A DNA stretch of 31,221 nt from contig DIUC01000056.1 of the NCBI GenBank assembly GCA_002435785.1, positions 112,130 through 143,350 of the forward strand. The letters run 5' to 3'. Under the pieces are notes generated by a model that saw only the letters and a program-made list of their open reading frames with translations, did not search any database and was not told where the DNA came from. This document shows positions 16,559 to 24,565 of the stretch, one piece after another (position 1 is the stretch's first letter; each line of letters opens with the position of its first letter). A program made the position numbers and the translations under genes. The stretch comes from Saprospiraceae bacterium UBA6168. GTDB lineage: Bacteria; Bacteroidota; Bacteroidia; Chitinophagales; Saprospiraceae.

Positions 16559-17584
16559 ATGCCCAACGAAATTTACGACAAATGGCAAAAACGCTACCAC
16601 CCCCTCCGCATGGAGTGGGTCGTTTACTCCGCCCACCGCAACAACCGGCCTTGGAGCTTTGACCTGAAAAAGCACGCATCCCAAGCGCCTTCCTACGACC
16701 CCGGTTGCTACCTCTGCCCCGGCAACCAACGTGCCGCTGGCCATGCCAACCCCGACTACCACGATGTGTTCGTCTTCGACAACGACTACCCCGTGGTGGG
16801 CATGGAAGCTCCTAATATTCAATGGGATACGCACGACGGACTTTACCAGAAAGCCAGCGCAAAGGGCATCGCCCGGGTGGTCTGCTACGCACGGGAGCAC
16901 AACCTGACGCTCTCCGATGTGCCGCCGGAGCGAGTGGCGAGGGTCTTCGAGGTTTGGCGGGAGGAGATGATTGGCTTCGCAAAAAATCCCGACATCCACT
17001 CCGTGCTCATTTTCGAGAACAAGGGCGAAATCGTCGGCGTATCGAACCCGCACCCTCACTGCCAGATTTACGCCGTGGACTTCCCGCTCCAACTCATCGA
17101 GCGGGAGCAGCTTGCGGCGGAGCAGCACCAAAGTATAACGGGTCGCAACCTCTTCGCCGACATCATCGCCGCCGAGCAAAAGGACGGCCTCCGCATCGTG
17201 GCTGAAAACGACGAGGCCGTGGCCTTCGTGCCGTTCTTCGCCCGCTATGCCTACGAGGTGCTCGTTTTCCCCAAAAGACGCCACGCCACACTCATCACAC
17301 TGACGGACAAGGAGTTGCAGGGGTTGGCAGCCGCCTACCAAGAAGTTGTCCGGCGGTTTGACGGAGTGTTCGACCTGAGCTTCCCCTATGTGATGAACAT
17401 CCACCAAGCCCCCGTGGACGGGAAAACATACCCCGACTACCACCTTTATGTCCACTTCCAGCCACCCTTGCGGCAGCCCGGCCTGCCCAAGTACCTGGCC
17501 GGCCCCGAAATCGGTGCCGGGAACTTCATGGCAGACACCATGCCAGAGGAAAAGGCGGCGGAACTCAGGGCCGTGAAATTATAA
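16559..17584 (+). CDS. galT: Galactose-1-phosphate uridylyltransferase
   Basis: 341 residues, the normal length for GalT. It exchanges UMP between UDP-glucose and galactose-1-phosphate in the cytoplasmic Leloir pathway. The active-site triad is visible as SNPHPHCQ: His165-Pro166-His167 and Gln169, where His167 would be the uridylylated nucleophile. The structural zinc site is conserved as Cys50-x2-Cys53 (GCYLCPGN), His114 (AREHN) and His165. The second metal site is suggested by Glu181/Glu183, His282 (NIHQAP) and His295/His299 (YHLYVHF). The ATG at 16559 follows an A-rich stretch without a Shine-Dalgarno site. The downstream GHMP kinase starts 21 bp after the stop, so the two are very likely co-transcribed and act sequentially on the same sugar. 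Confidence 0.95.
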   Translation: MPNEIYDKWQKRYHPLRMEWVVYSAHRNNRPWSFDLKKHASQAPSYDPGCYLCPGNQRAAGHANPDYHDVFVFDNDYPVVGMEAPNIQWDTHDGLYQKASAKGIARVVCYAREHNLTLSDVPPERVARVFEVWREEMIGFAKNPDIHSVLIFENKGEIVGVSNPHPHCQIYAVDFPLQLIEREQLAAEQHQSITGRNLFADIIAAEQKDGLRIVAENDEAVAFVPFFARYAYEVLVFPKRRHATLITLTDKELQGLAAAYQEVVRRFDGVFDLSFPYVMNIHQAPVDGKTYPDYHLYVHFQPPLRQPGLPKYLAGPEIGAGNFMADTMPEEKAAELRAVKL

Positions 17585-17605
17585 ACAGGGAAATCTGATT
17601 ATCGC

Positions 17606-18850
17606 ATGTTTTTCAACCAAACCCAAGCTATCATCACGGGGACAGCCCCGGGCCGCCTCGACGTGATGGGCGGCATAGCCGACTACTCCGGGTCGTGGGT
17701 GCTGCAAATGCCCATCGCCGAACGGGCGACGGTGCAGGTGGCGCTCCGCAACGACAAACTTTTGCGGGTCGCCAGCGCAAACGCCACCGAGGCCATTGAA
17801 CTGGACATCAAGGACCTGCCCTTGGATTTTGGTGAGGCCCGACAATTTTTCAATCGAAAAAAAGAGGGTGAGTGGGCTGCCTACGTGCTGGGCTGCCTGG
17901 TGGTGTTGGCCAAGACAAAAGGGCTGAAACTACGGCAGGGCATGGATTTTTGGGTAAAATCAGACGTGCCAATCGGCAAGGGCGTGTCCTCTTCGGCGGC
18001 ATTGGAAGTGGCCACGATGCGGGCACTGGCGCAGCTCTTTGACCTGCAATTTCAGGGAACGGAGATAGCCTTGCTGGCGCAAATGGTGGAGAACCAAGTG
18101 GTTGGCGCACCTTGCGGCCTTATGGACCAATTGGCCGCTTGCTTTGGCCAGCCCGGCCACCTGCTGCCCATCCAATGCCAGCCGGACAGGGTGGCTTCCC
18201 CAGTCCCCTTGCCGCCGGGCATCCGGTTCGTGGGCATTGACAGCGGCATCCGACATTCGGTGGGCGGGGCGAGCTATGGCGATGTGCGCACGGCAGCGTT
18301 CATGGGGCTGCGCATCATTGAGGCAGAACTCGGACGGTCGCTGAAGGGCTATCTGTGCAACCTTTCCCCAGCGGATTTCGAGCAAAACGGTGCGCCCATT
18401 TTGCCAGAAAGCATGAGCGGCAAGGATTTTTTGGATAAATATGGCATCACCAGCGACCCCATTACGGAGGTAAACCCCCACAAAGTTTACTGGGTTAAAA
18501 GCTGCACCCGGCATCCGGTTTACGAGAATTTCCGGGTGCGGACTTTTGGGAAGCTCATTTTGCAAAACATTGACAACGAGTCGCTTATGCTGCTCGGCGA
18601 GCTGATGTTCCAGTCGCACGAGAGCTATTCATCCGTTGGCCTGGGCAATGGGCATACCGACGAAATCGTGGAAATGGTGCGCAAGGCGGGGCACGGCAGC
18701 GGGGTCTTTGGCGCAAAAATCACGGGCGGCGGCAGCGGCGGCACGGTCTGCGTGGGCTGCTTCGGAGCGGAGGGGCTTGCGACGGCAAGGAGTATTTTCA
18801 ATGACTACCAGCGCATACATGGCTTTGACCTCCGGTTTATTGAAACTTGA
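17606..18850 (+). CDS. GHMP sugar kinase, L-arabinokinase/galactokinase-like
   Basis: 414 residues with all three GHMP-kinase motifs. Motif 1 is APGRLDVMGGIADYSGS (14-30). Motif 2 is the ATP-binding loop PIGKGVSSSAALEVA (122-136). Motif 3 is GAKITGGGSGGTVC (369-382). The segment VVGAPCGLMDQ (165-175) supplies the likely catalytic Asp174. Ordinary galactokinases have GRVNLIGEHTDYN in motif 1; the MGGIADYSGS form, LQMPI, GKGVSSSAALEVA and VVGAPCGLMDQ resemble the kinase domain of plant L-arabinokinase. Coupling to galT suggests it supplies galactose-1-phosphate in practice, but L-arabinose or another sugar is possible. No canonical galK is visible in this window. Confidence 0.85.
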   Translation: MFFNQTQAIITGTAPGRLDVMGGIADYSGSWVLQMPIAERATVQVALRNDKLLRVASANATEAIELDIKDLPLDFGEARQFFNRKKEGEWAAYVLGCLVVLAKTKGLKLRQGMDFWVKSDVPIGKGVSSSAALEVATMRALAQLFDLQFQGTEIALLAQMVENQVVGAPCGLMDQLAACFGQPGHLLPIQCQPDRVASPVPLPPGIRFVGIDSGIRHSVGGASYGDVRTAAFMGLRIIEAELGRSLKGYLCNLSPADFEQNGAPILPESMSGKDFLDKYGITSDPITEVNPHKVYWVKSCTRHPVYENFRVRTFGKLILQNIDNESLMLLGELMFQSHESYSSVGLGNGHTDEIVEMVRKAGHGSGVFGAKITGGGSGGTVCVGCFGAEGLATARSIFNDYQRIHGFDLRFIET

Positions 18851-18901
18851 TGGGTATAAAAACCCCAAAACCATAAAACCACAACTTAAAATCAATTCAA
18901 C

Positions 18902-19321
18902 ATGGAACAACTGAAAATACTCGAACACCCAGACCTCGGCAAACTGACCCTGCGAATCGGGGTTGGCCTCATCCTCTTCCTGCATGGCCTCGGCAAAATA
19001 CAAACGGGCATTGACGGCACGGTGGGCATGGTAGAAGGGAGCGGCTTGCCCGGCTGGTTGGCCTACGGCGCCTATATCGGCGAGTTTGTGGCTCCGCTTT
19101 TCATCCTTTTTGGGAAGTTCACCCGTCCGGCTGGCTTAGTCGTGGCCCTCAACATGCTAATGACCATCTTGGTGGCGCACCGAGACATCGCCTTTCAGCG
19201 GAACGAGTATGGCGGCTGGCTCATCGAACTGAACGTCCTACTGATGCTTGGTGGGCTGGCCGTGGCGCTGTTGGGCGCTGGCAAATTGAGCCTTTCGGGC
19301 GGGGTGGGCAGGTATGATTAG
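18902..19321 (+). CDS. DoxX-family membrane protein
   Basis: 139 residues with four predicted membrane segments: LTLRIGVGLILFLHGLGKI, AYGAYIGEFVAPLFILFG, AGLVVALNMLMTILV and LIELNVLLMLGGLAVALLG. The pattern R-x-GxGLxLFxHGxxK near the N-terminus and the GxxE-xxxxLFxxxG segment are typical of DoxX. Members are associated with quinone or thiosulfate-linked electron transfer and redox balance, but the function of this one is unknown. It lies 51 bp downstream of the GHMP kinase on the same strand and may be read from the same transcript. It is convergent with the sugar transferase gene, whose stop is 16 bp away; no hairpin is visible between them. Confidence 0.85.
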   Translation: MEQLKILEHPDLGKLTLRIGVGLILFLHGLGKIQTGIDGTVGMVEGSGLPGWLAYGAYIGEFVAPLFILFGKFTRPAGLVVALNMLMTILVAHRDIAFQRNEYGGWLIELNVLLMLGGLAVALLGAGKLSLSGGVGRYD

Positions 19322-19337
19322 GGGAAGGTGAGGCCGC

Positions 19338-20735
19338 TCATTTCCCCTCCCCTCTTACCAGAACCAGCACCGTATAGAACATGATTTTCAGGTCAAGTGC
19401 CAATGACATGTTCTCGATATAGAGAATATCGAAGCGCAACCGCTGGAGCATCTCGTTGAGGTTGGAGGCATAGCCATATTTCACTTGGCCCCAACTGGTG
19501 ATGCCGGGCCGCACCTTCAGCAGGTGGCGGTAATGGGGCGCTTTTTCCACGATTTGGTTGATAAAAAACTGCCGTTCCGGGCGTGGCCCCACCAGCGACA
19601 TATCGCCCACGAGCACGTTCCAGAAGTTGGGCAGTTCGTCAAGGCGGTACTTGCGCATGGTGGCGCCCCAAGGGGTCACACGGGGGTCGTCGTCCTGCGA
19701 AAGTTGAGGGCCTTGCTGCTCGGCATCGGTGCGCATGGAACGGAACTTCACGAGGTGGAACGGGCGCCCGTTCAGCCCGACCCGTTCCTGTCGGTACAGT
19801 ACCGGCCCCTGCGAACCCAGCCGCACCCGAACCGCAATATAGGCATAGAGCCACGACAGCCCCACCAGCACCGCCAGCGATACCGCCACGTCCATCATGC
19901 GCTTCACGAGTCGCTCCCATTTGGGCATGAGTTCCTGCCGGATTTGCAGCAGCACGGCGCCATACACCTCGTTCATCCGCACGTTTCCCAGCAGGTTATC
20001 GTACATGTCAGGGATGATTTTGATGTGGATTTTTTCCCCAAAATCAAACAAGCGGTCAAGTGTATCGGTGAGGCGCACATGCTCCTCCGGCTCCATCGCT
20101 ATCAGCACGTCCTCTATTTGGTGCTCCGCAATGACCCTTGACAACTCCGGCAGGCTGCCCAACCGGGGTAGCTGCTCAAACTGTGGCCGCCCGTCCGTGA
20201 GGCCGACATAGCCGACGAAGCGGTAGCCGGGCTTTTTTTTCATTGAAACCAGTTCTTGGTAAAGCTCAGCAGCCAACGCCCCATCGCCGACGAGCAGGGT
20301 CGGGAAGGAGACCAGCCCTGCTTGCAAACGTCGGTGCGCACGGGTGAGCAGGACCATGCGAAAAGTGGCCGTGAAGATAAAATGCAGCCCGAACATCACC
20401 CCGAACGAGGTATAGTAGGTGGTGTAGTCCCGCACGAAGTCATCGAGCATGAGCGTAAAAAACAGGAACACCACCCCAAAGAAAGTGAGGAATAAGGTGC
20501 GTGACAAAGTGGCCAGCCGTGCCATGCGGTACACGTCCCGGTAGTCGTCGAAGAGGGAGTAGAACAGGTGCCAGCCAACGGGGATGATGAAGATGCCGTA
20601 GAAAAAGTTCAGGTCGTTCAGCGCCGCCCAACTTGGGGCAATGCCCTCCAGCCCTTTGCGGTAAAGAAAAAACAACGACCAAGCCAATAGGGCGGCCAGG
20701 AGGTCGAAAAGCTGGTAGGTGCGGGTAGCGGTCAT
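19338..20735 (-). CDS. Polyprenyl-phosphate glycosyl-1-phosphate transferase (exopolysaccharide initiation)
   Basis: 465 residues, the usual length for large WbaP/WcaJ-type enzymes. The N-terminal ~130 residues are hydrophobic and suggest four or five membrane helices (LLAALLAWSLFFLYR, FFYGIFIIPVGWHLFYSLF, LFLTFFGVVFLFFTLML and others). A CoA-binding-like Rossmann region follows (TLLVGDGALAAELYQEL). The catalytic domain starts near residue 278 with KRMMDV, then LVKFRSMRTDA (327-337), RLDELPNFWNVL (364-375), MSLVGPRPE (379-387) and RPGITSWGQ (409-417). These are the signature motifs, with the Asp366-Glu367 pair as catalytic candidates. It transfers a hexose-1-phosphate to undecaprenyl phosphate at the inner membrane as the first step of exopolysaccharide synthesis. 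The sugar cannot be told from sequence. It lies 21 bp after a lipoprotein gene on the same strand. Confidence 0.93.
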   Translation of the reverse strand: MTATRTYQLFDLLAALLAWSLFFLYRKGLEGIAPSWAALNDLNFFYGIFIIPVGWHLFYSLFDDYRDVYRMARLATLSRTLFLTFFGVVFLFFTLMLDDFVRDYTTYYTSFGVMFGLHFIFTATFRMVLLTRAHRRLQAGLVSFPTLLVGDGALAAELYQELVSMKKKPGYRFVGYVGLTDGRPQFEQLPRLGSLPELSRVIAEHQIEDVLIAMEPEEHVRLTDTLDRLFDFGEKIHIKIIPDMYDNLLGNVRMNEVYGAVLLQIRQELMPKWERLVKRMMDVAVSLAVLVGLSWLYAYIAVRVRLGSQGPVLYRQERVGLNGRPFHLVKFRSMRTDAEQQGPQLSQDDDPRVTPWGATMRKYRLDELPNFWNVLVGDMSLVGPRPERQFFINQIVEKAPHYRHLLKVRPGITSWGQVKYGYASNLNEMLQRLRFDILYIENMSLALDLKIMFYTVLVLVRGEGK

Positions 20736-20756
20736 TGTTTCACGGACAGGCGGCGG

Positions 20757-21677
20757 TTAAAAATGCACCATTTTGATGTTGTCCATCATTATCTCCGCTT
20801 TTTTGAGGGTGTACTTGCCGTCCTGGATGGGTATGCCGCCCCTGAAGATAAGGGCAAACCTACTGGTGGGCAAGGTGCTGACCAGCTCCGTCAGGTCAAA
20901 GTAGATTTTGTTCCACTCTGGTTTTGCCAGCACCACAAACTCGAAATTGATGTTGCCCTCAATGCCACTGTCCTCCACGGCCACCAGTCCAAATTCGAGC
21001 GGAACGTCGGTTTTGTAGTTCAATTCAAGGTAAACCTTGCCCACTACTTTGAAGTCAAGGCTGTACAATTCTGCTGTTTGGGCCACGATGATGGGGTGCG
21101 CACTGTCGAGCGTCACCAAGCCGGAGAATTCCCCCTCGAAGGCGTTTTGGGTGGTGTGGGAGATGGAGGTGAGGTCGTCATTGTCCCTGTCCACGCTGAA
21201 CAGGACGCCATTTGACTCAAAATCCTCGATGAACTCGAAAACGGCATCATCCCGATAGGCCGTGACGGGTTTGACGGTCTCGTCGCTATTGGGAGCGAGG
21301 GTGATGGGCATGGAAACCCGCTTGTAGAACGGGTAAGTCTGCAAGTAAAACGAGTTGCCATTGGCACGAATGATGGCATCCAAGTTCAGGCTGAAATTCC
21401 CGGTGTTCAGTACCGGTATGGTGGCTGGCAGCTCAAAAGTGCCCAACTGGATGCTCCGGTTGGTGATGCTATCGAACATGAACATATCCGCATGGGTGAT
21501 TTTATGGGAGATGCTCCCATGCACCCCAGGGCTAGTGGACAGCATTTCAAACGGCTCGATAGTGAGGTACGCCGGGGTGGGTTCCACCTCTCGGTCGCAA
21601 GCGGTGGCGAGGAGAGCTACGAGGAGCAGTGCCAGTAAATTTTTTACCAAAAATCGCATTCCGGTTAGTTTTTTCAT
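20757..21677 (-). CDS. Predicted outer-surface lipoprotein of unknown function
   Basis: Start chosen at ATG 21677 (MKKLTGMRFLVKN), giving 306 residues; ATG 21659 is an alternative and the frame is open further upstream. The lipobox is LLATAC with lipidated Cys27, followed by DREVEP, an acidic stretch that in Bacteroidota can favour export to the cell surface. The mature protein is beta-rich without a family I recognise with confidence. Its C-terminal half (DDAVFEFIEDFESNGVLFSV, then LELNYKTDVPLEFGLVAVE, EWNKIYFDLTELV and a final AEIMMDNIKMVHF) looks like a jelly-roll, carbohydrate-binding-like fold. The gene lies upstream of, and 21 bp from, the exopolysaccharide-initiating transferase, so a role in surface polysaccharide is plausible but inferred. 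Confidence 0.75.
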   Translation of the reverse strand: MKKLTGMRFLVKNLLALLLVALLATACDREVEPTPAYLTIEPFEMLSTSPGVHGSISHKITHADMFMFDSITNRSIQLGTFELPATIPVLNTGNFSLNLDAIIRANGNSFYLQTYPFYKRVSMPITLAPNSDETVKPVTAYRDDAVFEFIEDFESNGVLFSVDRDNDDLTSISHTTQNAFEGEFSGLVTLDSAHPIIVAQTAELYSLDFKVVGKVYLELNYKTDVPLEFGLVAVEDSGIEGNINFEFVVLAKPEWNKIYFDLTELVSTLPTSRFALIFRGGIPIQDGKYTLKKAEIMMDNIKMVHF

Positions 21678-21950
21678 CAAAGAAAATTGGTTGAGCATCA
21701 TGTTTTGTAGTTTTAGTTTCAAAAAGCTTCTCGGCAACAAGGTCGCAAAACGGCCACTTTTCGTTGCATTTCTAAAAATTGGTTCAAAAACGCCCGCCGC
21801 AACCTCTACGTTGCCCAAAGGGCAAACTAAAAGGGACTGGTGCATTGCGCCTGACAAATTGGGCTGCAAAGCTAAGTCCTAAAAATAAAACCGCCGCAAT
21901 TGATGGTTTTGGGGAAATTCGCACCTTCATAAACCCGCATCAGCCAACCA

Positions 21951-23201
21951 ATGTCCGAATACAAAAAAGACCCGTTTCTTGCCTTGCGCTACCCGGAGTT
22001 CCGGTACTATATGGCTGCGAACTTCCTTTTCACGGTAGGTTTCCTCATCCAGGAAGTGATGATAGGCTACGAGCTGTACAAGCTCACGGGCGACCCCAAG
22101 GCCATTGGCTTCGTGGGCCTGTCGTATGCGCTGCCGTTCATGGGGCTGTCGCTGGTGGGCGGCCATTTTGCCGACAAATTGAGCAAGAAAAAAATCCTGC
22201 TGCTGAGCGTGACTGGCATTGCCGCCTGCTCGCTCATCTTGTATTTTGTGTCAAAAAACCTGACCGACGCCAATGCAGCCCGCAGCCTGCAATATGTGGT
22301 TTACGCCGTCACGGCGGCCACAGGCGGGTTCTACGCCTTCTTTTCACCAACGGCCTCGTCGCTGAAGCCGCTGCTGGTGCCACGCAAAGCCTACGAGAAC
22401 GCCGCCACCTGGGGTAGTGCCGGATGGCAAACGGGCACCATCGTAGGGCCGGGCGTGAGCGGGTTCATCTACAGTTGGGGCGGGTTCAGCAATACCATCA
22501 TCGTGGTCATTGCGCTGTTTGCGCTGGTGTTTGGCTTCCTCCTGCTCATCCGGGACCGCCGGGTGGAGAACCCCGAACCGGGCAATATCATCCAAAAGGT
22601 AAAGGAAGGCATCGCCTTCGTGGGCCGCACCCGCATGTTGCTCTATTCCATCTCACTGGACTTGTTCGCCGTGCTGTTCGGAGGGGTGGTGGCCATCCTT
22701 TCCGTCTTTGCCCACGACATCCTGAAGGTAGGGCCAGAGTGGCTCGGCGTGCTGCGGGCGGCTCCCTCGGTGGGCGCTGTGCTAACCTTGGTGGTGCTGA
22801 GTTTCACCACGGTGATGAACAAGGCATGGCGCAACATGCTGCTGGCGGTAGCCGGGTTTGGGGTGGCCACCATCGTGTTTGCGCTATCAAAAAACCTGTG
22901 GCTGTCCATCGGGGCGCTGTTTTTCATCGGGATGTTCGATGCGGTGAGCGTGGTCATCCGACACACCATCCTCCAGCTCGTGGTACCGGACGAGATGCGG
23001 GGCCGGGTGGGCGCCGTGAACGGCATCTTCCTCAGTGCCAGCAACGAACTGGGCGCCTTTGAGTCGGGAATGGCGGCCAGTTGGCTGGGCACCGTGCGCT
23101 CAGTAGTGGCGGGCGGTGCGCTGTCATTGGCCATCGTGACCGTGGTTTGGTGGAAGTCAAGGGATTTGTTTGATGCGGATTTGAGGGCGGGCGATGCGTG
23201 A
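21951..23201 (+). CDS. MFS transporter (EntS-like MFS_3 family)
   Basis: 416 residues with about 12 hydrophobic segments. The N-terminal half has FRYYMAANFLFTVGFLIQEV and GLSYALPFMGLSLVGGHFADKLSKKKILL, which contains the MFS signature between helices 2 and 3 (GGHFADKxSKKK). The C-terminal half has LQLVVPDEMRGRVGAVNGIFLSASNELGAFESG, a block characteristic of the MFS_3/enterobactin-exporter-like group. It is most likely a proton-driven exporter at the inner membrane; the substrate is unknown. It is transcribed divergently from the lipoprotein gene with about 270 bp between starts, and is followed by an AT-rich non-coding stretch. Confidence 0.9.
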   Translation: MSEYKKDPFLALRYPEFRYYMAANFLFTVGFLIQEVMIGYELYKLTGDPKAIGFVGLSYALPFMGLSLVGGHFADKLSKKKILLLSVTGIAACSLILYFVSKNLTDANAARSLQYVVYAVTAATGGFYAFFSPTASSLKPLLVPRKAYENAATWGSAGWQTGTIVGPGVSGFIYSWGGFSNTIIVVIALFALVFGFLLLIRDRRVENPEPGNIIQKVKEGIAFVGRTRMLLYSISLDLFAVLFGGVVAILSVFAHDILKVGPEWLGVLRAAPSVGAVLTLVVLSFTTVMNKAWRNMLLAVAGFGVATIVFALSKNLWLSIGALFFIGMFDAVSVVIRHTILQLVVPDEMRGRVGAVNGIFLSASNELGAFESGMAASWLGTVRSVVAGGALSLAIVTVVWWKSRDLFDADLRAGDA

Positions 23202-23316
23202 GGAGCCGCCCTTTATATTAATAGTAGGCTTGGGTCGTGGCTAACTAATTTCAGCACTGCGGGAATGATGTAATCTTTTTTAATAATTCCATAATGCCAG
23301 TTACATCATCCCCCTA

Positions 23317-23324
23317 TACCTTTG
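23317..23324 (+). promoter_or_regulatory. TAnnTTTG-type -7 element
   Basis: TACCTTTG exactly fits the Bacteroidota -7 consensus. No convincing TTTG -33 box is seen at the usual distance. If active, it would transcribe the non-coding segment toward the microprotein at 23698. Confidence 0.35.
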
Positions 23325-23443
23325 TGTTATAATTCAACTAAAACCAAAAACCATGATTTAATTCTTCGCACTAAAAGGTTTTGTACAACAAAAAAACTTT
23401 GTACCGATGCGCTTGCTCGCACTAGCGAATATCGGGACAGGCT

Positions 23444-23668
23444 CGTCAGGGGAGAGGGGCTTTGGGGCTTTTCGCACCATATCCTGCATAATATCTACGA
23501 TCATTTAGCATGGTTGGTGTAGCATATAAAGATGGATTAGAAACCAAAAACAAAGCAATTATAGCCCCAAAAAACAAAAAGCAATGTGGAATTACTAATA
23601 CTTCGCACTTTAAAGTAGTGTGCGAATAGGACGTTTCAAAAGCCCCTCTCCTTGATAATCCGCTGACG
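23444..23668. repeat. Inverted-repeat-bounded segment, possible MITE
   Basis: CGTCAG plus GGAGAGGGGCTTT at 23444-23463 faces AAAGCCCCTCTCC at 23639-23651 and CTGACG at 23663-23668. The 13-bp GGAGAGGGGCTTT arm is perfectly inverted; the CGTCAG/CTGACG part is offset by an 11-base insertion on the right. The interior is AT-rich and non-coding. No flanking direct repeat was found by eye, so mobility is speculative. Confidence 0.45.
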
Positions 23669-23697
23669 AAACAGCACAACTTAAATTTAAAACAAAC

Positions 23698-23817
23698 ATG
23701 AATAATATTTTCAAAGGACTGATAGCTGGATATGGTGCAAAGAAATTGGGAGGTGGATGCTTAGGGACAATAATTGTCTTTATAGTTATATTCCTTCTTT
23801 TAGGTCAATGCAACTAA
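23698..23817 (+). CDS. 39-residue membrane microprotein
   Basis: A short frame beginning at ATG 23698: MNNIFKGLIAGYGAKKLGGG, then a Cys, then a hydrophobic segment GTIIVFIVIFLLLG and the end QCN. The N-terminal half is amphipathic and basic with a Gly-Tyr-Gly-Ala-Lys-Lys turn; the C-terminal half is one membrane segment. I recall similar 'GYGAKKLGGGC' microproteins in other Bacteroidota, which supports a real gene, but this was not checked. Function unknown; orientation suggests a small single-pass inner-membrane protein. It precedes a stress-protein gene by 101 bp and shares its AT-rich base use. Its 3' end is tandemly duplicated immediately downstream. Confidence 0.65.
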   Translation: MNNIFKGLIAGYGAKKLGGGCLGTIIVFIVIFLLLGQCN

Positions 23818-23863
23818 TCAGCATAGTCATATATCTTCTTTTGGGCCAATTCAACTAATCAGC
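23782..23863 (+). repeat. 41-bp tandem duplication of the microprotein gene's 3' end
   Basis: Copy one (23782-23822) spans the last codons and stop of the microprotein; copy two (23823-23863) follows directly with 35 of 41 bases identical. Both end in CAACTAATCAGC. Copy two has no start codon of its own in frame and appears non-functional as coding sequence. Confidence 0.75.
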
Positions 23864-23918
23864 TCATTTGAAAGTAGTATTATAGCATCATCTATTAATT
23901 ATTCCAAAAAAATTCATC

Positions 23919-24488
23919 ATGGAAAATTCAAGAAATCAAAATCAAAATGAAGCTCTCCATCATGGGACTTCTGAAAAAAGGTTGTTGACAGGCATGTTTC
24001 GTGACCGTGAAAGTACGGAAAATGCATACAATGCCCTTCACGATAGGGGTTATTCAAAAGATGATATCAACTTGGTCATGTCCAATGATACCAGAAAAAC
24101 CCATTTCAATGACGAGGGTGCCCAAGAAACTGAAATCGGAACCAAAGCAGCTGAACATGCTGGCAAAGGCTCTGCTATCGGAGGCACAATAGGTGCAATC
24201 GTGGGCGTAGTTGCTGCCATTGGCACCAGCGTGGTGATTCCTGGATTGGGCATTTTGATTGCAGGACCAATAGCTGCGGGATTGGCAGGAGCCGGCGCAG
24301 GCGGATTGGCTGGTGGCGTTATTGGTGCATTGGTTGGTTCCGGCGTACCGGAGGCTAGGGCCAAATTATACGAATCTGGTATCAAAGAAGGCAATGTGGT
24401 TATTTCGGTAACGCCGAAAAATGAGGAAGATGCCAAATACTTGGAAAACAACTGGAGAACTAACCGTGGCCAAGAAATCCACTATTAG
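23919..24488 (+). CDS. General stress protein 17M/YflT-like protein with glycine-zipper core
   Basis: 189 residues. Residues 20-60 (KRLLTGMFRDRESTENAYNAL, HDRGYSKDDINLVMSND) match the YflT/GSP17M fold seen in general stress proteins: a short beta strand, a helix that pairs residues with 'AYNAL', then a second strand. Residues ~80-145 are Gly/Ala-rich with repeated GxxxG spacing (GSAIGGTIGAIVGVVAAIG, GLGILIAGPIAAGLAGAGAGG), a glycine zipper likely to insert in or associate with membranes. The C-terminal VPEARAKLYESGIKEGNVVISV is the usual closing segment of this family. Such proteins are induced by heat, salt or oxidative stress in other bacteria; here that is inference. Codon use is AT-rich compared with genes before 23.2 kb and after 25.5 kb. 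Confidence 0.8.
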   Translation: MENSRNQNQNEALHHGTSEKRLLTGMFRDRESTENAYNALHDRGYSKDDINLVMSNDTRKTHFNDEGAQETEIGTKAAEHAGKGSAIGGTIGAIVGVVAAIGTSVVIPGLGILIAGPIAAGLAGAGAGGLAGGVIGALVGSGVPEARAKLYESGIKEGNVVISVTPKNEEDAKYLENNWRTNRGQEIHY

Positions 24489-24503
24489 TCTTCAAGCAAC
24501 GCT

Positions 24504-24544
24504 TATGCAAGGGGTTTTAGCTAACCCCTTGCATATTTTTTTTT
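24504..24544 (+). terminator. Intrinsic terminator after the stress protein gene
   Basis: A 13-bp perfect stem, TATGCAAGGGGTT (24504-24516) with AACCCCTTGCATA (24523-24535), a 6-nt loop, then nine T. It begins 16 bases after the stop codon. Confidence 0.95.
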
Positions 24545-24565
24545 AAACTTTTCAAAACTTACGTA

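Larger units (their letters stand above)
23202..23697. other. AT-rich intergenic stretch without a convincing gene
   Basis: About 500 bases between the MFS gene and a microprotein gene. Short open frames here (23322-23522 forward, 23446-23679 reverse) have no recognisable content and no conserved start context. Visible structure: a TACCTTTG promoter-like box at 23317-23324, an inverted-repeat-bounded segment at 23444-23668, and an internal hairpin TTCGCAC (23602-23608) with GTGCGAA (23620-23626). Confidence 0.6.

Noticed and set aside
23322..23522. 66-codon forward frame
   Set aside because: No recognisable motif, overlaps the inverted-repeat segment, composition like non-coding DNA.
23446..23679. 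77-codon reverse frame
   Set aside because: Coincides almost exactly with the inverted-repeat-bounded segment; likely a chance frame in a repeat element.
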